A stretch of 64,000 nucleotides of DNA from Ectobacillus ponti. GTDB taxonomy: Bacteria; Bacillota; Bacilli; Bacillales; Bacillaceae_G. The notes beneath the pieces are model-generated. The model ran no database searches, was not told the DNA's origin, and worked only from the letters and a program-made list of their open reading frames with translations. Position numbers and translations under genes: made by a program. The stretch is taken from the NCBI RefSeq assembly GCF_024294785.1, contig NZ_JANCLT010000016.1, positions 1 through 64,000 of the forward strand, given 5' to 3'. Below, piece after piece: positions 42,128-51,696 of the stretch (its first letter is position 1; each line of letters begins with the position of its first letter).

Positions 42128-43579
42128 TTAAGCTCCGTACATATCGGCTAAACGTTCAGAAATATCCTTAATCACTGGAACGCAGACCGTGTTACCTAAG
42201 AGGTCAAATGCTTCCCTCTCCTTCAGAAAAGATAAATCATAGTCTTCTGGGAAACCAAACAAGCGTTGACCTTCTCGAATGGATAACCTTCGTAATCCAC
42301 CATTGTCGGCAATTCCAAGACGTGATACATCCATGGCCACCAGTGTGGGTGCTAAATCGTTAGGGTCAAGAATTTTAGTGAATTCAAATGAAAGTTTTCC
42401 CGTTACAATATTGTATCCCTTTGGTTTAGTTTCATCTGGAACTCGTCGATTATTTTCCTTCTTACGAGGATATTCTAAAGTAAGATATCCCATATCAACC
42501 AACTCATCGAGGAATTCACGAAGGTTCTCCCTCTTGTAAAATGTTTCTATTTGTTTTTCAGTGAGAGGCATACCGTCCATCCAGTCAATACCAATTTCAG
42601 CTGCCCATTTTTTCTTCCTTCTTTCAAGGAGAAGAAGGTTGAGAAATTCAGTCTGTTCGGGGGTGGTTTCACCTTTTAAACCAATTTCCCAACTATGAAT
42701 ATTACCAGAACCACCTCGCTTATCTCTAATTGCTTTCCCAACAACTTCTTCCAACGTGAAGTGTTCAAATAATTTTTTTGTGAAAGTTGAGTCTACAGTT
42801 GGGAGATTGTGGTCTAAAATGTCACCAAGTACAGTCGTACGTTCTTCAAAATTATCCAAAGAAATGTGTGCATCCCTTGTGCCTACAATATAAACTCGCT
42901 TTCTTGATTGTGCCAGTCCGAAGTATTTGCTATCAATTAACTTGTAGGATACAAAGTAATCAAGTTGCTTCAGATTGTTTACTATAGTTGATAGCGTTCT
43001 ACCTCCATCATGATTAACCAAGCCCTCAACATTTTCAAGCAAGAAGCCATATGGCCTCTTCTCTTTTAGAATACGTTCAATTTCAAAGAACAATGTTCCG
43101 CGAGTATCTTTAAAACCAAGCTGCAATCCAGCGGATGAAAATGGCTGACATGGAAAACCTGCTAGAAGAAAGTCAAAATCCTCAATATCTTCAGTGGAAA
43201 TTTGGGATATGTCTCCAGATACTTCGGTATCCTTAAAATACTTTTTGTACGCCTTAGCAGCATAATCTTTAATTTCACTACTAAGTACACATTTAGGTTC
43301 AAATCCTTTTTCACGAAATGCATTTTCAAATCCAAGTCTGATACCGCCCATTCCAGCAAACAGGTCAATAAACTTAACTTCTCTGTTTTCAAGACGCTTT
43401 TTACGCTCAATTTGCGCACTAATTAAGTCAATACATTTCTCAGAAAAACTGCTGCCCCTTGCAAACCTATCAATATCGTTTTGTTGCTCAGGAGTTATAT
43501 AGATAGTTTTAGCAATTCTTTTTTGGTCTTCTGGCAATGGAGTACGGCCAGAACCCTTACGTTTTCCACCATGCCGCAT
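42128..43579 (-). CDS. DNA (cytosine-5) methyltransferase
   Basis: This 483-residue enzyme has the C5-methyltransferase motifs in order: motif I FIDLFAGMGGIRLGFE (residues 71-86), motif IV GFPCQPFSS with the catalytic Cys at 144, motif VI ENVEG (182-186), and motif X near the end. A 60-residue N-terminal extension begins HGGKRKGSGRTPLPE and resembles a small DNA-binding module. It transfers a methyl group to cytosine in a recognition site that cannot be read here. It converges with the SNF2/DUF3883 operon and likely protects host DNA from the endonuclease-like protein. Confidence 0.96.
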   Translation of the reverse strand: MRHGGKRKGSGRTPLPEDQKRIAKTIYITPEQQNDIDRFARGSSFSEKCIDLISAQIERKKRLENREVKFIDLFAGMGGIRLGFENAFREKGFEPKCVLSSEIKDYAAKAYKKYFKDTEVSGDISQISTEDIEDFDFLLAGFPCQPFSSAGLQLGFKDTRGTLFFEIERILKEKRPYGFLLENVEGLVNHDGGRTLSTIVNNLKQLDYFVSYKLIDSKYFGLAQSRKRVYIVGTRDAHISLDNFEERTTVLGDILDHNLPTVDSTFTKKLFEHFTLEEVVGKAIRDKRGGSGNIHSWEIGLKGETTPEQTEFLNLLLLERRKKKWAAEIGIDWMDGMPLTEKQIETFYKRENLREFLDELVDMGYLTLEYPRKKENNRRVPDETKPKGYNIVTGKLSFEFTKILDPNDLAPTLVAMDVSRLGIADNGGLRRLSIREGQRLFGFPEDYDLSFLKEREAFDLLGNTVCVPVIKDISERLADMYGA

Positions 43580-43626
43580 AATATAAATTCTCCTTTAGTA
43601 TTCTACAAAGATATTGTAGCACAGAC

Positions 43627-43657
43627 AACTTGATTTTTCAATGCTCAAAATCAAGTT
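43627..43657. repeat. 11-bp inverted repeat between methyltransferase and XRE gene
   Basis: AACTTGATTTT pairs perfectly with AAAATCAAGTT across a 9-base loop. It lies 48 bases from the methyltransferase start in the divergent intergenic region, so it could be an operator for the methyltransferase promoter. This is inference. Confidence 0.55.
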
Positions 43658-43680
43658 TAGGGATTTGCTCAATGAGCTAC

Positions 43681-43709
43681 TTGACATTGCAGTGACGCAT
43701 ACTTATAAT
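43681..43709 (+). promoter_or_regulatory. Perfect consensus sigma-A promoter for the XRE gene
   Basis: TTGACA (43681-43686), a 17-base spacer and TATAAT (43704-43709) match the consensus in full. ACGCAT (43695) lies in the spacer, and TACGCA-N12-TGCGTA (43715-43738) lies just downstream. These are candidate operator half-sites for autoregulation. Confidence 0.9.
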
Positions 43710-43750
43710 CCTAATACGCACATTAGCGTAATTGCGTAGGGAGAGATGTT

Positions 43751-44131
43751 ATGGCTGGAGAGTTTGGAGCATATATTGCTCAGAAGAGAATTGAAAAGGA
43801 TGTTAAATTAAAGCCGATAGCTGAAAAAATAGGTGTTTCTACAACTTATTTGTCAGACATAATTAAGGGAAGAAGAAATCCACCTGATATTAATGGACTA
43901 GATGCTTTAGCTGAAGTTCTTAGATTATCTGATGAAGAAAAGGATGTAATGCTTGATTTGGCAGGACGTGAACGTAACCAAGTTTCCCCTGATCTATCTG
44001 AATATATTATGGATGAGAAGCTCCCTAATGCTAGAGTTGCACTAAGAAGAGCACGTAACGCAGAATTAGGAGATGATTTCTGGAAAGAAGTTAACAGAAT
44101 TATTGATAAAGAGGGAGGTGGGGAGCAATAA
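43751..44131 (+). CDS. XRE-family regulator, restriction-controller-like
   Basis: This 126-residue protein has an N-terminal XRE HTH (LKPIAEKIGVSTTYLSDIIKGR) and a helical C-terminal part. It is read from a perfect sigma-A promoter with ACGCA-type palindromes, and lies divergent to the methyltransferase, as controller proteins of restriction systems often do. An alternative view is that it is the antitoxin-like partner of the adjacent ImmA/IrrE-type gene, since XRE plus ImmA pairs are common on mobile elements. The ribosome site GGGAGAG lies before ATG 43751. Its stop overlaps a possible start of the next gene. Confidence 0.9.
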   Translation: MAGEFGAYIAQKRIEKDVKLKPIAEKIGVSTTYLSDIIKGRRNPPDINGLDALAEVLRLSDEEKDVMLDLAGRERNQVSPDLSEYIMDEKLPNARVALRRARNAELGDDFWKEVNRIIDKEGGGEQ

Positions 44132-44487
44132 GTTATAATATACACAACCGTGTTCCTGTAATTCCAGCATTGGAATATGATAAAGTAGCAAGGGGATTTT
44201 TAGAAGGATTTTTTCCAAAGGTTTTAGCGAAGCCAAGACCCGTTTCAATACTAGGTATTGCAAGAAATGAAATGGTTTTAGATGTCCAGTTTATTTGCTT
44301 GTCAGAGGAATTAGATATTTACGGAATGACAGTGTTCTTCGATGGATTGGTTGAGATATATGATTGTGAAGAAGGTCTGTATAACAGTAAGTTCTTTAAA
44401 AGTGAAACGATGTTAATTGATCCGGAAGCATATAAAAGGACAAACGCTGGGTGTGTAAACAATACTATCTTTTTAGCCCCCAAATGA
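44128..44487 (+). pseudogene. ImmA/IrrE-type protein, truncated by an insertion sequence
   Basis: The frame after the XRE gene reads SYNIHNRVPVIPALEYDKVA and later LDIYGMTVFFDGLVEIYD, the pattern of the N-terminal half of ImmA/IrrE-type metallopeptidases. It stops at 44487, before the HExxH metal motif expected next, exactly where IS-like sequence begins. The start is also damaged: a strong GGAGGTGGGGAG precedes ATA at 44128, overlapping the XRE stop (ATAA) as ATGA would. The only standard start is a TTG at 44170. The intact protein would cleave the XRE repressor; this copy cannot. Confidence 0.75.
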
Positions 44488-44489
44488 AC

Positions 44490-44935
44490 TTGTACACTCT
44501 AAAGTGGGATTCCTTATACTTAGAGTAACGAGTTACAGGGGGATTTTTTATGAGAAGGAGCAAATATTTCAAAGAGTTTAAAATACAAGTTGTACAGGAA
44601 GCAAAAGAAGTTGGCAATAAGGCTGCCGTAGCTGGAAGATATGAGGTTCATGAGAACCTCGTGAAAAAATGGGTTAAAGAGTTTGACGAGCATTCAGAAC
44701 TGGCAGTGCAATGGTACGTTCTCAAGGAGCTGGAACAAGAGAATGACCAGCTGAAAAGGCTCTTGGGAGAAAAGGACTTAGAGATTGCAATCCTGCGAGA
44801 TCTCTTAAAAAAGAAGAACCCTCATTTGCGGAGAAGCTGGAAGTAGCGCGGAATTCAATTTAACAAGAATATCCAAAGCAACAGGTATTGCGTGTCTTGG
44901 GAGTTTCTCGCTCTAAGTATTACTATTGGGAACTA
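44490..44935 (+). mobile_element. Left part of a decayed IS3-family element
   Basis: TGTACACTCTAAAGTGGGAT at 44492-44511 looks like the left terminal inverted repeat. An intact orfA follows (44550-44846). An orfB start follows, with KLEVARNSI, a stop, then QEYPKQQVLRVLGVSRSKYY before another stop. No right end is found. The element interrupts the ImmA/IrrE-type gene. Confidence 0.75.
44550..44846 (+). CDS. IS3-family transposase OrfA
   Basis: This 98-residue protein is the OrfA helix-turn-helix subunit of an IS3-family transposase: FKEFKIQVVQEAKEVGNKAA, then GRYEVHENLVKKWV, ending in a leucine-zipper-like coiled coil LEQENDQLKRLLGEKDLEIA. It binds the element ends. It is preceded by GGGGGA. 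The OrfB that should complete the transposase by frameshifting is broken by stop codons, so the element is not autonomous. Confidence 0.88.
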   Translation: MRRSKYFKEFKIQVVQEAKEVGNKAAVAGRYEVHENLVKKWVKEFDEHSELAVQWYVLKELEQENDQLKRLLGEKDLEIAILRDLLKKKNPHLRRSWK

Positions 44936-45700
44936 TAGGTACCCCAAGTTTTCATACACATATCCATGCTCTGCAAACTTTTTTTCATACATCAACAGCT
45001 TGAACCTAGCGAAGTTAGTCCAGGACACGGAGGCCTTCTCTATGACGAAAATCCTTCTTAAAAGGCTTTTTCCTGAAAACCTATTTCCGATTGGATGCCC
45101 TGAGGAAACTAGTTTGATATCTACGAGAGTTTCCGTATTTCCAACACTTCTGCGGCTTCAATAGCCGACCACATCTTGCTATATTTGCCTGTGTGGCTAT
45201 GTGGTTTCGGGAAGAAAGTTATGAAGAAATTCGTGCCGAAACCTTGCAGCGCATGGGGCTTCAGCCGGGACTCCTAGATGTCATTGACAGCACAGTTCTA
45301 CGAGGCAGTCTCTATGACTCACAGGGGGTCTACGGGCTTACAAACTTCATCTCTATGCCTCCGTTAGTGGTGTTGTGCTGACATGATAGTATCATTGCCC
45401 CCGCGTTGCTTCGTGTATTTGAAGACCTCGATTTGGACATCGCCTGTGCACTTGAAGATGCCACCTATAACAGCCGTGAAGTCCATGAAACCGGAGAATT
45501 TCTTGGTGTTGAAATGCCCCCGTATGTTTGGGTACAACCGCTACCATTTTCACATTCAGCTGGTCTTGTTCATGCGAAATATTGGATATTTATTGTAGTT
45601 TTGCGACACGCTCAGAAAGTGTCTAATTTCGGGGAGACCGGTTATAGGGAATTTGGGACTAATAAAATTTTTTTACGGTCACAGGTTTATTAAGCTTGCT
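44936..45700 (+). pseudogene. Degenerate transposase remnant (second IS)
   Basis: Short frames carry pieces of a DDE transposase of IS4/IS5 type, such as RAETLQRMGLQPGLLDVIDS followed by TVLRGSLYDSQ (near 45234-45330) and IACALEDATYNSREVHETGE (near 45430-45490), interrupted by stops and shifts. No full-length gene or clear terminal repeat is present. It is an old IS remnant joined to the IS3-type piece. Confidence 0.6.
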
Positions 45701-46069
45701 TCTGCTCCGTTGTTTACTTCTCTTTCTGAACTAGCATGAAATTATAGGCTTTTATCTTGGGCAAGTACATAACCTGATAGTGCAACCACGTTTTGGGAGG
45801 GAGGGGGGATGTATTTCGGTAGATTTAGCAAGACATTGAGTTGTATGTACAAGAAATAAATGAGTGTGTCTGTTTTAATTTTAATAAACCTTATATGCGA
45901 AAATAAAAAGTATGCAATTATTATAAATTTCCAAAAAATAGAATAGTATCTGAACATGAAAAATAAACTTCCATCTACAATTGCATGTGAAATGGCAGTA
46001 TAATTATCCTGATATTATATACTTAAAATGAGAATTTCTAGCAGCCTCCCACTTGAAAGGGGACTTTCT
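45701..46069. other. Gap with no gene
   Basis: This 370-base AT-rich gap holds no convincing frame. TATAAT at 45999-46004 is a possible -10 for the NERD-helicase gene, without a well-placed -35. A GGGAGGGAGGGGGG run lies near 45797, with no start codon in a supported frame. It marks the end of the AT-rich island. Confidence 0.6.
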
Positions 46070-49000
46070 ATGTTTATACCAACTGCACTGCAAGAAATGC
46101 CAGGGCTGAATGCGGAGCTTCATGTCTGGGACGCAGTCACACGCGCTTTCAACGAGCAGTCAACCCTGGCCATCCACCACTATCCCATGTTCTTTGCAAA
46201 CGGTTCCGGCCGCCGCGAGATTGATATATTAATTGTAGACAAACGTTTGGGTGTGTGCGTGATTGAAGTAAAGGGAATTACAATTGACCAGGTTGATAGC
46301 ATCCAGGGGCATCAGTGGTCTTATCGTAATTTTTATGAAGAGAAGGGCAGCCCGTTTCAGCAGGCGGAGAAGCAGCTGCATATGCTGAGCAACCATCTGG
46401 AAACCAATCCGCTGTTGTACCGCCGTTTCAGCAAGCGGGTCTGGATTGCGCTGCCGTACATTACGGAGCGGGAATGGCGGGAGCGCGGTTTCCATGAGCA
46501 GATTCATGTGCCGCTGCCGCTGTTTCAAGAAGACCTGGCAGATGCACAGCGCCTGCGGGAGAAGCTGCAAACTTTTGCGTTGTTTGAGACGAATAGGGAG
46601 TTGAGCGGGACGGAGCTGGCAAAGATATCTGGAATGCTGGGAATTCAGCCAAGGGAGGCAGAGCCGCCGGCCATTGAGCCACAGCTTCCGTTTTCCAACC
46701 TTTACATTGTGCCGGCAGCAGCAGATTTCAAGCGTTATCAAAAGGATATTGCGAATGACCTGCAGCGGGGCACCAAGGTGTACATGCTGGCTTACACGGA
46801 TGTGGCGTTGTCAGAAATCGCCGGCCATGAGCAGCAGATGAAATCATTCCAGCTCAATGTGTACCGGGCAAAGAATGGAATTCGTGAGCCGCTCGCGGCA
46901 GGCTGCTTTACAGACGGCAAAGGAGTCAACGCGCCGCTGCTGAAGCAGATGGCAGAGCATTTCCCAGATTTCAACAGCGGGCAGTTTAAGGCCATCCACC
47001 AGTCTGTTGATGCCCATCAGATGATTACCGCAGGAGCCGGCACAGGAAAGACACATGTGATGATTGACCGCATTCTGTTTCTGTTAATGAACGGCGGTAT
47101 ATCGCTGAAGCATATTATCATGATTACATTCACAAATGCTTCGACTAATGAGATGAAGAAGCGTTTGGAAGATAAGTTTCTTGCACTGTTTAAGCTGACG
47201 CAGAACCGGCAGTTTTTAGCATTTGCTGAGGAAGTAAAGGACATGCAGATCAGCACCATCCACTCGTTTGCCCGTTCTATTCTGAAGCAGTTGGCCCATG
47301 AGATTGGCTATGGGCAAAATGTCCAGCTGCGAAGCTTCACCTTTGAGAAGAAGCGGATTATCTATGAGCTTCTGGATGAGTTCTTTGCAAAGCACCCGAT
47401 TGATCACTTTTTAGCAATAGAGCTCAAGGACTATGAGTTTGTGGATGCTGTGTACGGCATGTGGGAAGAGATGGAGAAGAAGAGCCTGACTTCCGGGGAA
47501 ATGAAGCAGTTGGACTGGGGCGGTGTTTCCGGGGAGAATGCTGCTGTGATTCAAAGTGTGCTGCAATATATCTTTGCCAACTGCGAGGACCGGCTGGATC
47601 AGTTGAAGCAGGCGGAGAACGCTATCACCATGGGCGATTTAATCCGCAAACTCAAGCTCTTTACGGGGAGCGCCCGGAAAATGGGGCAGTTGCCGAAGGA
47701 TCAATTTATGTTTGTGGACGAGTTCCAGGACAGCGATGCCACCCAAATCGAGCTGTTGGCGAGTCTGCTGCAGTATCTACAATACCGGCTGTTTGTCGTC
47801 GGCGACATTAAGCAGGCAATCTACCGCTTCCGAGGCGCAGATTACAAGTCGTTTGAGGAGCTGCAGGAAAAAACAAAAGAGACAGCATACGTGCAGACAG
47901 AATTGCAGCTGAACTACCGCAGTTCATCTTCACTGCTGGATCGGATGCATACGCTGTTCGCGCACTGGAATGAGAAGAAATGGCTGGCGTATGAGGAAGG
48001 CGACCGGCTGCGGAGCAACGAAGCATCACAGTTTCCAAAGGCTGACTGGCATGTGTCCTCCAGCTATGAGGAGGATTTTACAAAAGCGTTGGAGACGCTA
48101 CCGGGCAAAGGCGACAAGATTGCTTTTATTGTCCGGACAAACCGCCATGCCAAGAAGATTAAAGAGTACTGTGCGGCCAAAGGCATCCCGACGACAGAAA
48201 ACCTGGACGGGACGTTTTTCACAAGTGCGCCGGTGCTGGATTTCCGGGCGCTGGTGGAGGGATTGCTGTATCCGCATGAGCCTAAGTTTGTGCTGAACGC
48301 GCTGCAGACGCCGTATTTCGGCTGCCGGATTCCGTATCAGGCATTGCTGCCGTTTGGGGGCCACAGAGAACGGCTCATATCTTTCCTGCACGAACGCACA
48401 AGGGGTGAGTTCAAAGGATATGTGTCTTCTCTTCGGACGCTGGCGCCGCTGACAGTCATCCAAAAAATTATTTTTGATAAGCAGCTGTTTGCCCGGCTGC
48501 CACAGTATATGGAGCAGCAGCTTCAGCAGGAACATGGCGGGGAGGAGCCTTCGCAGGAAGCGGTGGAGCTGGCTGCCCTGCGCTATAAAAAGAATCTGCA
48601 GCATCTGATGGTGCTGCTTGAACGGACGTTCTCGGCCAAACACGTGACGATGCAGATGCTGCGGGATTGGCTGCAGCTGCAAATCAGCACCAACCGGACC
48701 GAAAATGAGCCTGTGCTGGAGCAGGATACAGCGCAGGTGGAAATTACGACAGTCCATCGCTCCAAGGGGCTTGAATATCACACGGTATTTCTGCCGATTA
48801 CGAACAGCCCATTTAATGCAGTGGAGCAACAGTATTTCGTGGAAGAAGCATCCGTGCAGGCGAACCAGGCAGACCGGCGGAAGTTCGGCTGGAAACTGAA
48901 GTCATATGCAAACAATCACTTCCCGGTGCTGAAGAAATATGAGGACATTGAGCAGTTCAAAGAAGAAACACGCCTGTTGTATGTGGCATTGACGCGTGCG

Positions 49001-49090
49001 GAGCAGCGTGTGTATATTACCATGCCGAAGAAAATCTACAACACCAATTGCTGGGCATACATCTTGGAGCAGGGCGGCTTAAGAGGATAG
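46070..49090 (+). CDS. NERD nuclease fused to UvrD/AddA-like SF1 helicase
   Basis: This 1006-residue protein has a NERD (nuclease-related) domain at residues 10-115 with catalytic-type D52 (REIDILIVD) and E66-x-K68 (VIEVKG). From about residue 310 there is a UvrD/AddA-like helicase: Walker A TAGAGTGKTH, Ia TFTNAS, Walker B FVDEFQDSD, motif V TVHRSKGLEY and motif VI YVALTRAEQR. AddA's own C-terminal nuclease is absent; the protein ends soon after motif VI. ATG 46070 has AAAGGGGA at good spacing. It is the first gene of a four-gene operon with an AddB-like protein. Confidence 0.92.
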   Translation: MFIPTALQEMPGLNAELHVWDAVTRAFNEQSTLAIHHYPMFFANGSGRREIDILIVDKRLGVCVIEVKGITIDQVDSIQGHQWSYRNFYEEKGSPFQQAEKQLHMLSNHLETNPLLYRRFSKRVWIALPYITEREWRERGFHEQIHVPLPLFQEDLADAQRLREKLQTFALFETNRELSGTELAKISGMLGIQPREAEPPAIEPQLPFSNLYIVPAAADFKRYQKDIANDLQRGTKVYMLAYTDVALSEIAGHEQQMKSFQLNVYRAKNGIREPLAAGCFTDGKGVNAPLLKQMAEHFPDFNSGQFKAIHQSVDAHQMITAGAGTGKTHVMIDRILFLLMNGGISLKHIIMITFTNASTNEMKKRLEDKFLALFKLTQNRQFLAFAEEVKDMQISTIHSFARSILKQLAHEIGYGQNVQLRSFTFEKKRIIYELLDEFFAKHPIDHFLAIELKDYEFVDAVYGMWEEMEKKSLTSGEMKQLDWGGVSGENAAVIQSVLQYIFANCEDRLDQLKQAENAITMGDLIRKLKLFTGSARKMGQLPKDQFMFVDEFQDSDATQIELLASLLQYLQYRLFVVGDIKQAIYRFRGADYKSFEELQEKTKETAYVQTELQLNYRSSSSLLDRMHTLFAHWNEKKWLAYEEGDRLRSNEASQFPKADWHVSSSYEEDFTKALETLPGKGDKIAFIVRTNRHAKKIKEYCAAKGIPTTENLDGTFFTSAPVLDFRALVEGLLYPHEPKFVLNALQTPYFGCRIPYQALLPFGGHRERLISFLHERTRGEFKGYVSSLRTLAPLTVIQKIIFDKQLFARLPQYMEQQLQQEHGGEEPSQEAVELAALRYKKNLQHLMVLLERTFSAKHVTMQMLRDWLQLQISTNRTENEPVLEQDTAQVEITTVHRSKGLEYHTVFLPITNSPFNAVEQQYFVEEASVQANQADRRKFGWKLKSYANNHFPVLKKYEDIEQFKEETRLLYVALTRAEQRVYITMPKKIYNTNCWAYILEQGGLRG

Positions 49091-49101
49091 GGGGCGGTTG
49101 A

Positions 49102-51696
49102 ATGAACGTGCAAGTGCACACGTATTCGCAGCCGAAGGAGTGGAAGCGGCATCCGGTGTATGCTTCCTTTCCCGGGGCAATTCATATTTGCGCTACAAAT
49201 AATCAGGAGAGCGGCATCCGGTCGTGCTACGGGGGGGAACTGCAGCACGTATATTCTTTCCGGAAATTTATTAAAGCGCTGTATGCATCATGGTACAGCC
49301 CGGAAACAACCTTTCAGCAGTTTCTGCGTTTGTCCAGAATCATCGCCGGGTTCGGGCAATTGCAGCCTGAGCTCCGGCGGTCCTTCCGAGCCAACGCCAT
49401 GGAGGTGCTGGATACGATCCGTTTCTTCACGCAGGCAAATGTATGGCCGCATCATTTGCGGGACAGCTGGCTGAAGACTGAGAAGGAACGCGCTTTTCAG
49501 GCTGTATGGGCCAAGTTTGCGGAAGAAGATGAAGCGGTCAGAGAGCACTATGAGAAGCTGGAAAAGGCGATTTCAAGGGATGATTTGCAGCAGGCAATCC
49601 GTGCGCTGCGCGGGGGAAATGTTTCACTTGATGAGGATATTCATCTTGTGCTTCATGGCTTCTACTTTGTGACGCCGGAGCAGCAGATCGTCCTGGAGAT
49701 TTTGCGCAAGCAGGGCCTGCGTATTACGTTTTTCCAGTACTATGACGGCCGCTATGCCGAAACGTTCGATTTCATCAAGGCATTTGTGACAGACCGCTTT
49801 GGCTGGCCGTCTCCCGAACAGTGGGTGTACGACGCAGTGGCAAACCAAGCAGGAACCGGCATAGCTGATACATTCTTGTCAGCATACGAAAAACGTCCGG
49901 TGCAGCCGCTGGCAGCAAAGAAGGAAGTGACTGCATATCCATCTTTCTTTGACTTCCTGCATGATGTGATTCTGCCACACTTCCCGATTGGCGGAGGAGA
50001 GCAGAGACCGGTGAACATTATTGCGCCGAATGAGAAGCAGTTGAATGAACTGCTGTTATCGTACTATCCGGAACTGAACCATAAAAAGCGGAATTTCCTA
50101 TCGTATCCGATTGGACGTTTCTTGGTCGGTCTGCACGAAATTTATAACAACGGACAGCTGCATATGACCGAAGAGAACCTGTCGGAACTGTTCTCTTCCG
50201 GCTGGCTGTACGATGAATTCACCCGTGAACATGCACAGGACTACACCTACGACCTGCAGCAGCTGTTTCCTTACCTGCAAGGCTGCGGTGAGCTGTCCAC
50301 TTGGGTTTCCCGGTTGGAGCAGCTGATTGTGCAAGGGCTTGGCATGGAAAAGGCATTCCCGGCCGGCAGGGAGAACCGGATTGTCCGCAGCATGCGCAGC
50401 CCATTTGCGAAAATCGGGCATTTTGCAGTACCGCTTGACCGTGTAAAGCAGGTGAAAAGGTTTATGGAGATGATTCACTCCATGGCACATTCACTGTTTG
50501 AGAAGTCGGATTCAAGCAACATTCATCTGCACTTCAAACGGCTGCAGGGCATTCTGCGAAAGCATGGCAAGGGTGTGGCGCTCATTGCCAATGAGAATGA
50601 AAAGCTGTTGATTCAAGAGCTGGGGCAAAAGCTGCAATATATTCAGGATGACTCAGAGTTCTTATATACAGATTTGCAAACAGCGCTTCATTTTTACTTG
50701 AGCGGCAAGCTGGATGACCGGGACGAAGAGCATATCACCAGCTTTATTGAGATTGACGGCGAGATGTTCAAACCGCAGGACCATACGATTTACCTGACCG
50801 GGCTGGATGAGCAGTCACTGCCGCTTGGGGCGCAAGGCGTTCCTTGGCCGTTGCAGGCTGAGACGTTTGAGAAGTTGAGCGAAGAACATGTTGCGTTGGA
50901 ATTGCACACGATCCGCAGCAGGGCAAACAAACTCATTTCCCGCTACTTGTTCTTTATCGCCCTGAATCTTCCGCAGGAGCAGCTCCGGCTGTCATGGATC
51001 AAAAATATGGTTAATCAGGAGAATTTGCAGCCGGCCCTCTATATCAAGCAGCTAGGTCTGGAAGTGAAGAGCGAGCCGGACAGCTCCCGACATACAGAGG
51101 CTGCGTATATGCCGTACGACTTCTCCGAGGAAGAGAGCAGCAAGGAAGATAAGGTGGAAGCAATGAAGACACTTGCATTTGAAGATTTCCTTGCTGAGTA
51201 TGTGCAATGCCCGCGACGTTTTTACTACAGCTATCTGACTGAAGAGTATCCGGTATTTTCAAGTGATTTCATGCATCAGTTTTTATTCTCGGAGATTGTA
51301 AAAGTAGCCGGCCAGGGTTCCGGGGCACGTTTTGAGAAGGTGCTGAAGGAAATGGGCCAGCTTTTTCCGCAGTGGCTTCCGTTTAAGCGGTATGTGGCTG
51401 CCAAAACATCTTTTACCTATGTGCCGCGGCAGTTAGGAAAAAAGACGGAAGTAGATGACGCGCATGCCTACACAGAGACGCGGAAAAACTTCCAGTTTCC
51501 GGGCATGAAGAAAGTGGCGCGCGATAAGCTGTTTGGGGACACAAAGGCTGCTTTCCCGGATGTTGTCAGGGAAATTTTACTGGGTGAACAAACGGAAATG
51601 CGGGCAAATCCCGGCTATGAGTGCCGCTTCTGCCCGCATGTCAGCTACTGCAGCGAAGCGGTGCAAGCCGTGGATTTAGGCAAGGAGGACAATTAA
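49102..51696 (+). CDS. AddB-like iron-sulfur protein, nuclease motif not seen
   Basis: This 864-residue protein resembles AddB. Its C-terminus has the AddB-type cluster cysteines: C in YVQCPRRFYYSY near residue 706, then CRFCPHVSYC (CxxCx5C) at the end, the iron-sulfur staple. Between them, the GxIDRxD...DxK nuclease motif that AddB usually carries is not visible, so cutting activity may be lost. An inactive SF1-like body makes up the rest. ATG 49102 follows the helicase stop by 11 bases with GGGGGCGG upstream. It likely pairs with the NERD-helicase, which then supplies the nuclease. Confidence 0.85.
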   Translation: MNVQVHTYSQPKEWKRHPVYASFPGAIHICATNNQESGIRSCYGGELQHVYSFRKFIKALYASWYSPETTFQQFLRLSRIIAGFGQLQPELRRSFRANAMEVLDTIRFFTQANVWPHHLRDSWLKTEKERAFQAVWAKFAEEDEAVREHYEKLEKAISRDDLQQAIRALRGGNVSLDEDIHLVLHGFYFVTPEQQIVLEILRKQGLRITFFQYYDGRYAETFDFIKAFVTDRFGWPSPEQWVYDAVANQAGTGIADTFLSAYEKRPVQPLAAKKEVTAYPSFFDFLHDVILPHFPIGGGEQRPVNIIAPNEKQLNELLLSYYPELNHKKRNFLSYPIGRFLVGLHEIYNNGQLHMTEENLSELFSSGWLYDEFTREHAQDYTYDLQQLFPYLQGCGELSTWVSRLEQLIVQGLGMEKAFPAGRENRIVRSMRSPFAKIGHFAVPLDRVKQVKRFMEMIHSMAHSLFEKSDSSNIHLHFKRLQGILRKHGKGVALIANENEKLLIQELGQKLQYIQDDSEFLYTDLQTALHFYLSGKLDDRDEEHITSFIEIDGEMFKPQDHTIYLTGLDEQSLPLGAQGVPWPLQAETFEKLSEEHVALELHTIRSRANKLISRYLFFIALNLPQEQLRLSWIKNMVNQENLQPALYIKQLGLEVKSEPDSSRHTEAAYMPYDFSEEESSKEDKVEAMKTLAFEDFLAEYVQCPRRFYYSYLTEEYPVFSSDFMHQFLFSEIVKVAGQGSGARFEKVLKEMGQLFPQWLPFKRYVAAKTSFTYVPRQLGKKTEVDDAHAYTETRKNFQFPGMKKVARDKLFGDTKAAFPDVVREILLGEQTEMRANPGYECRFCPHVSYCSEAVQAVDLGKEDN

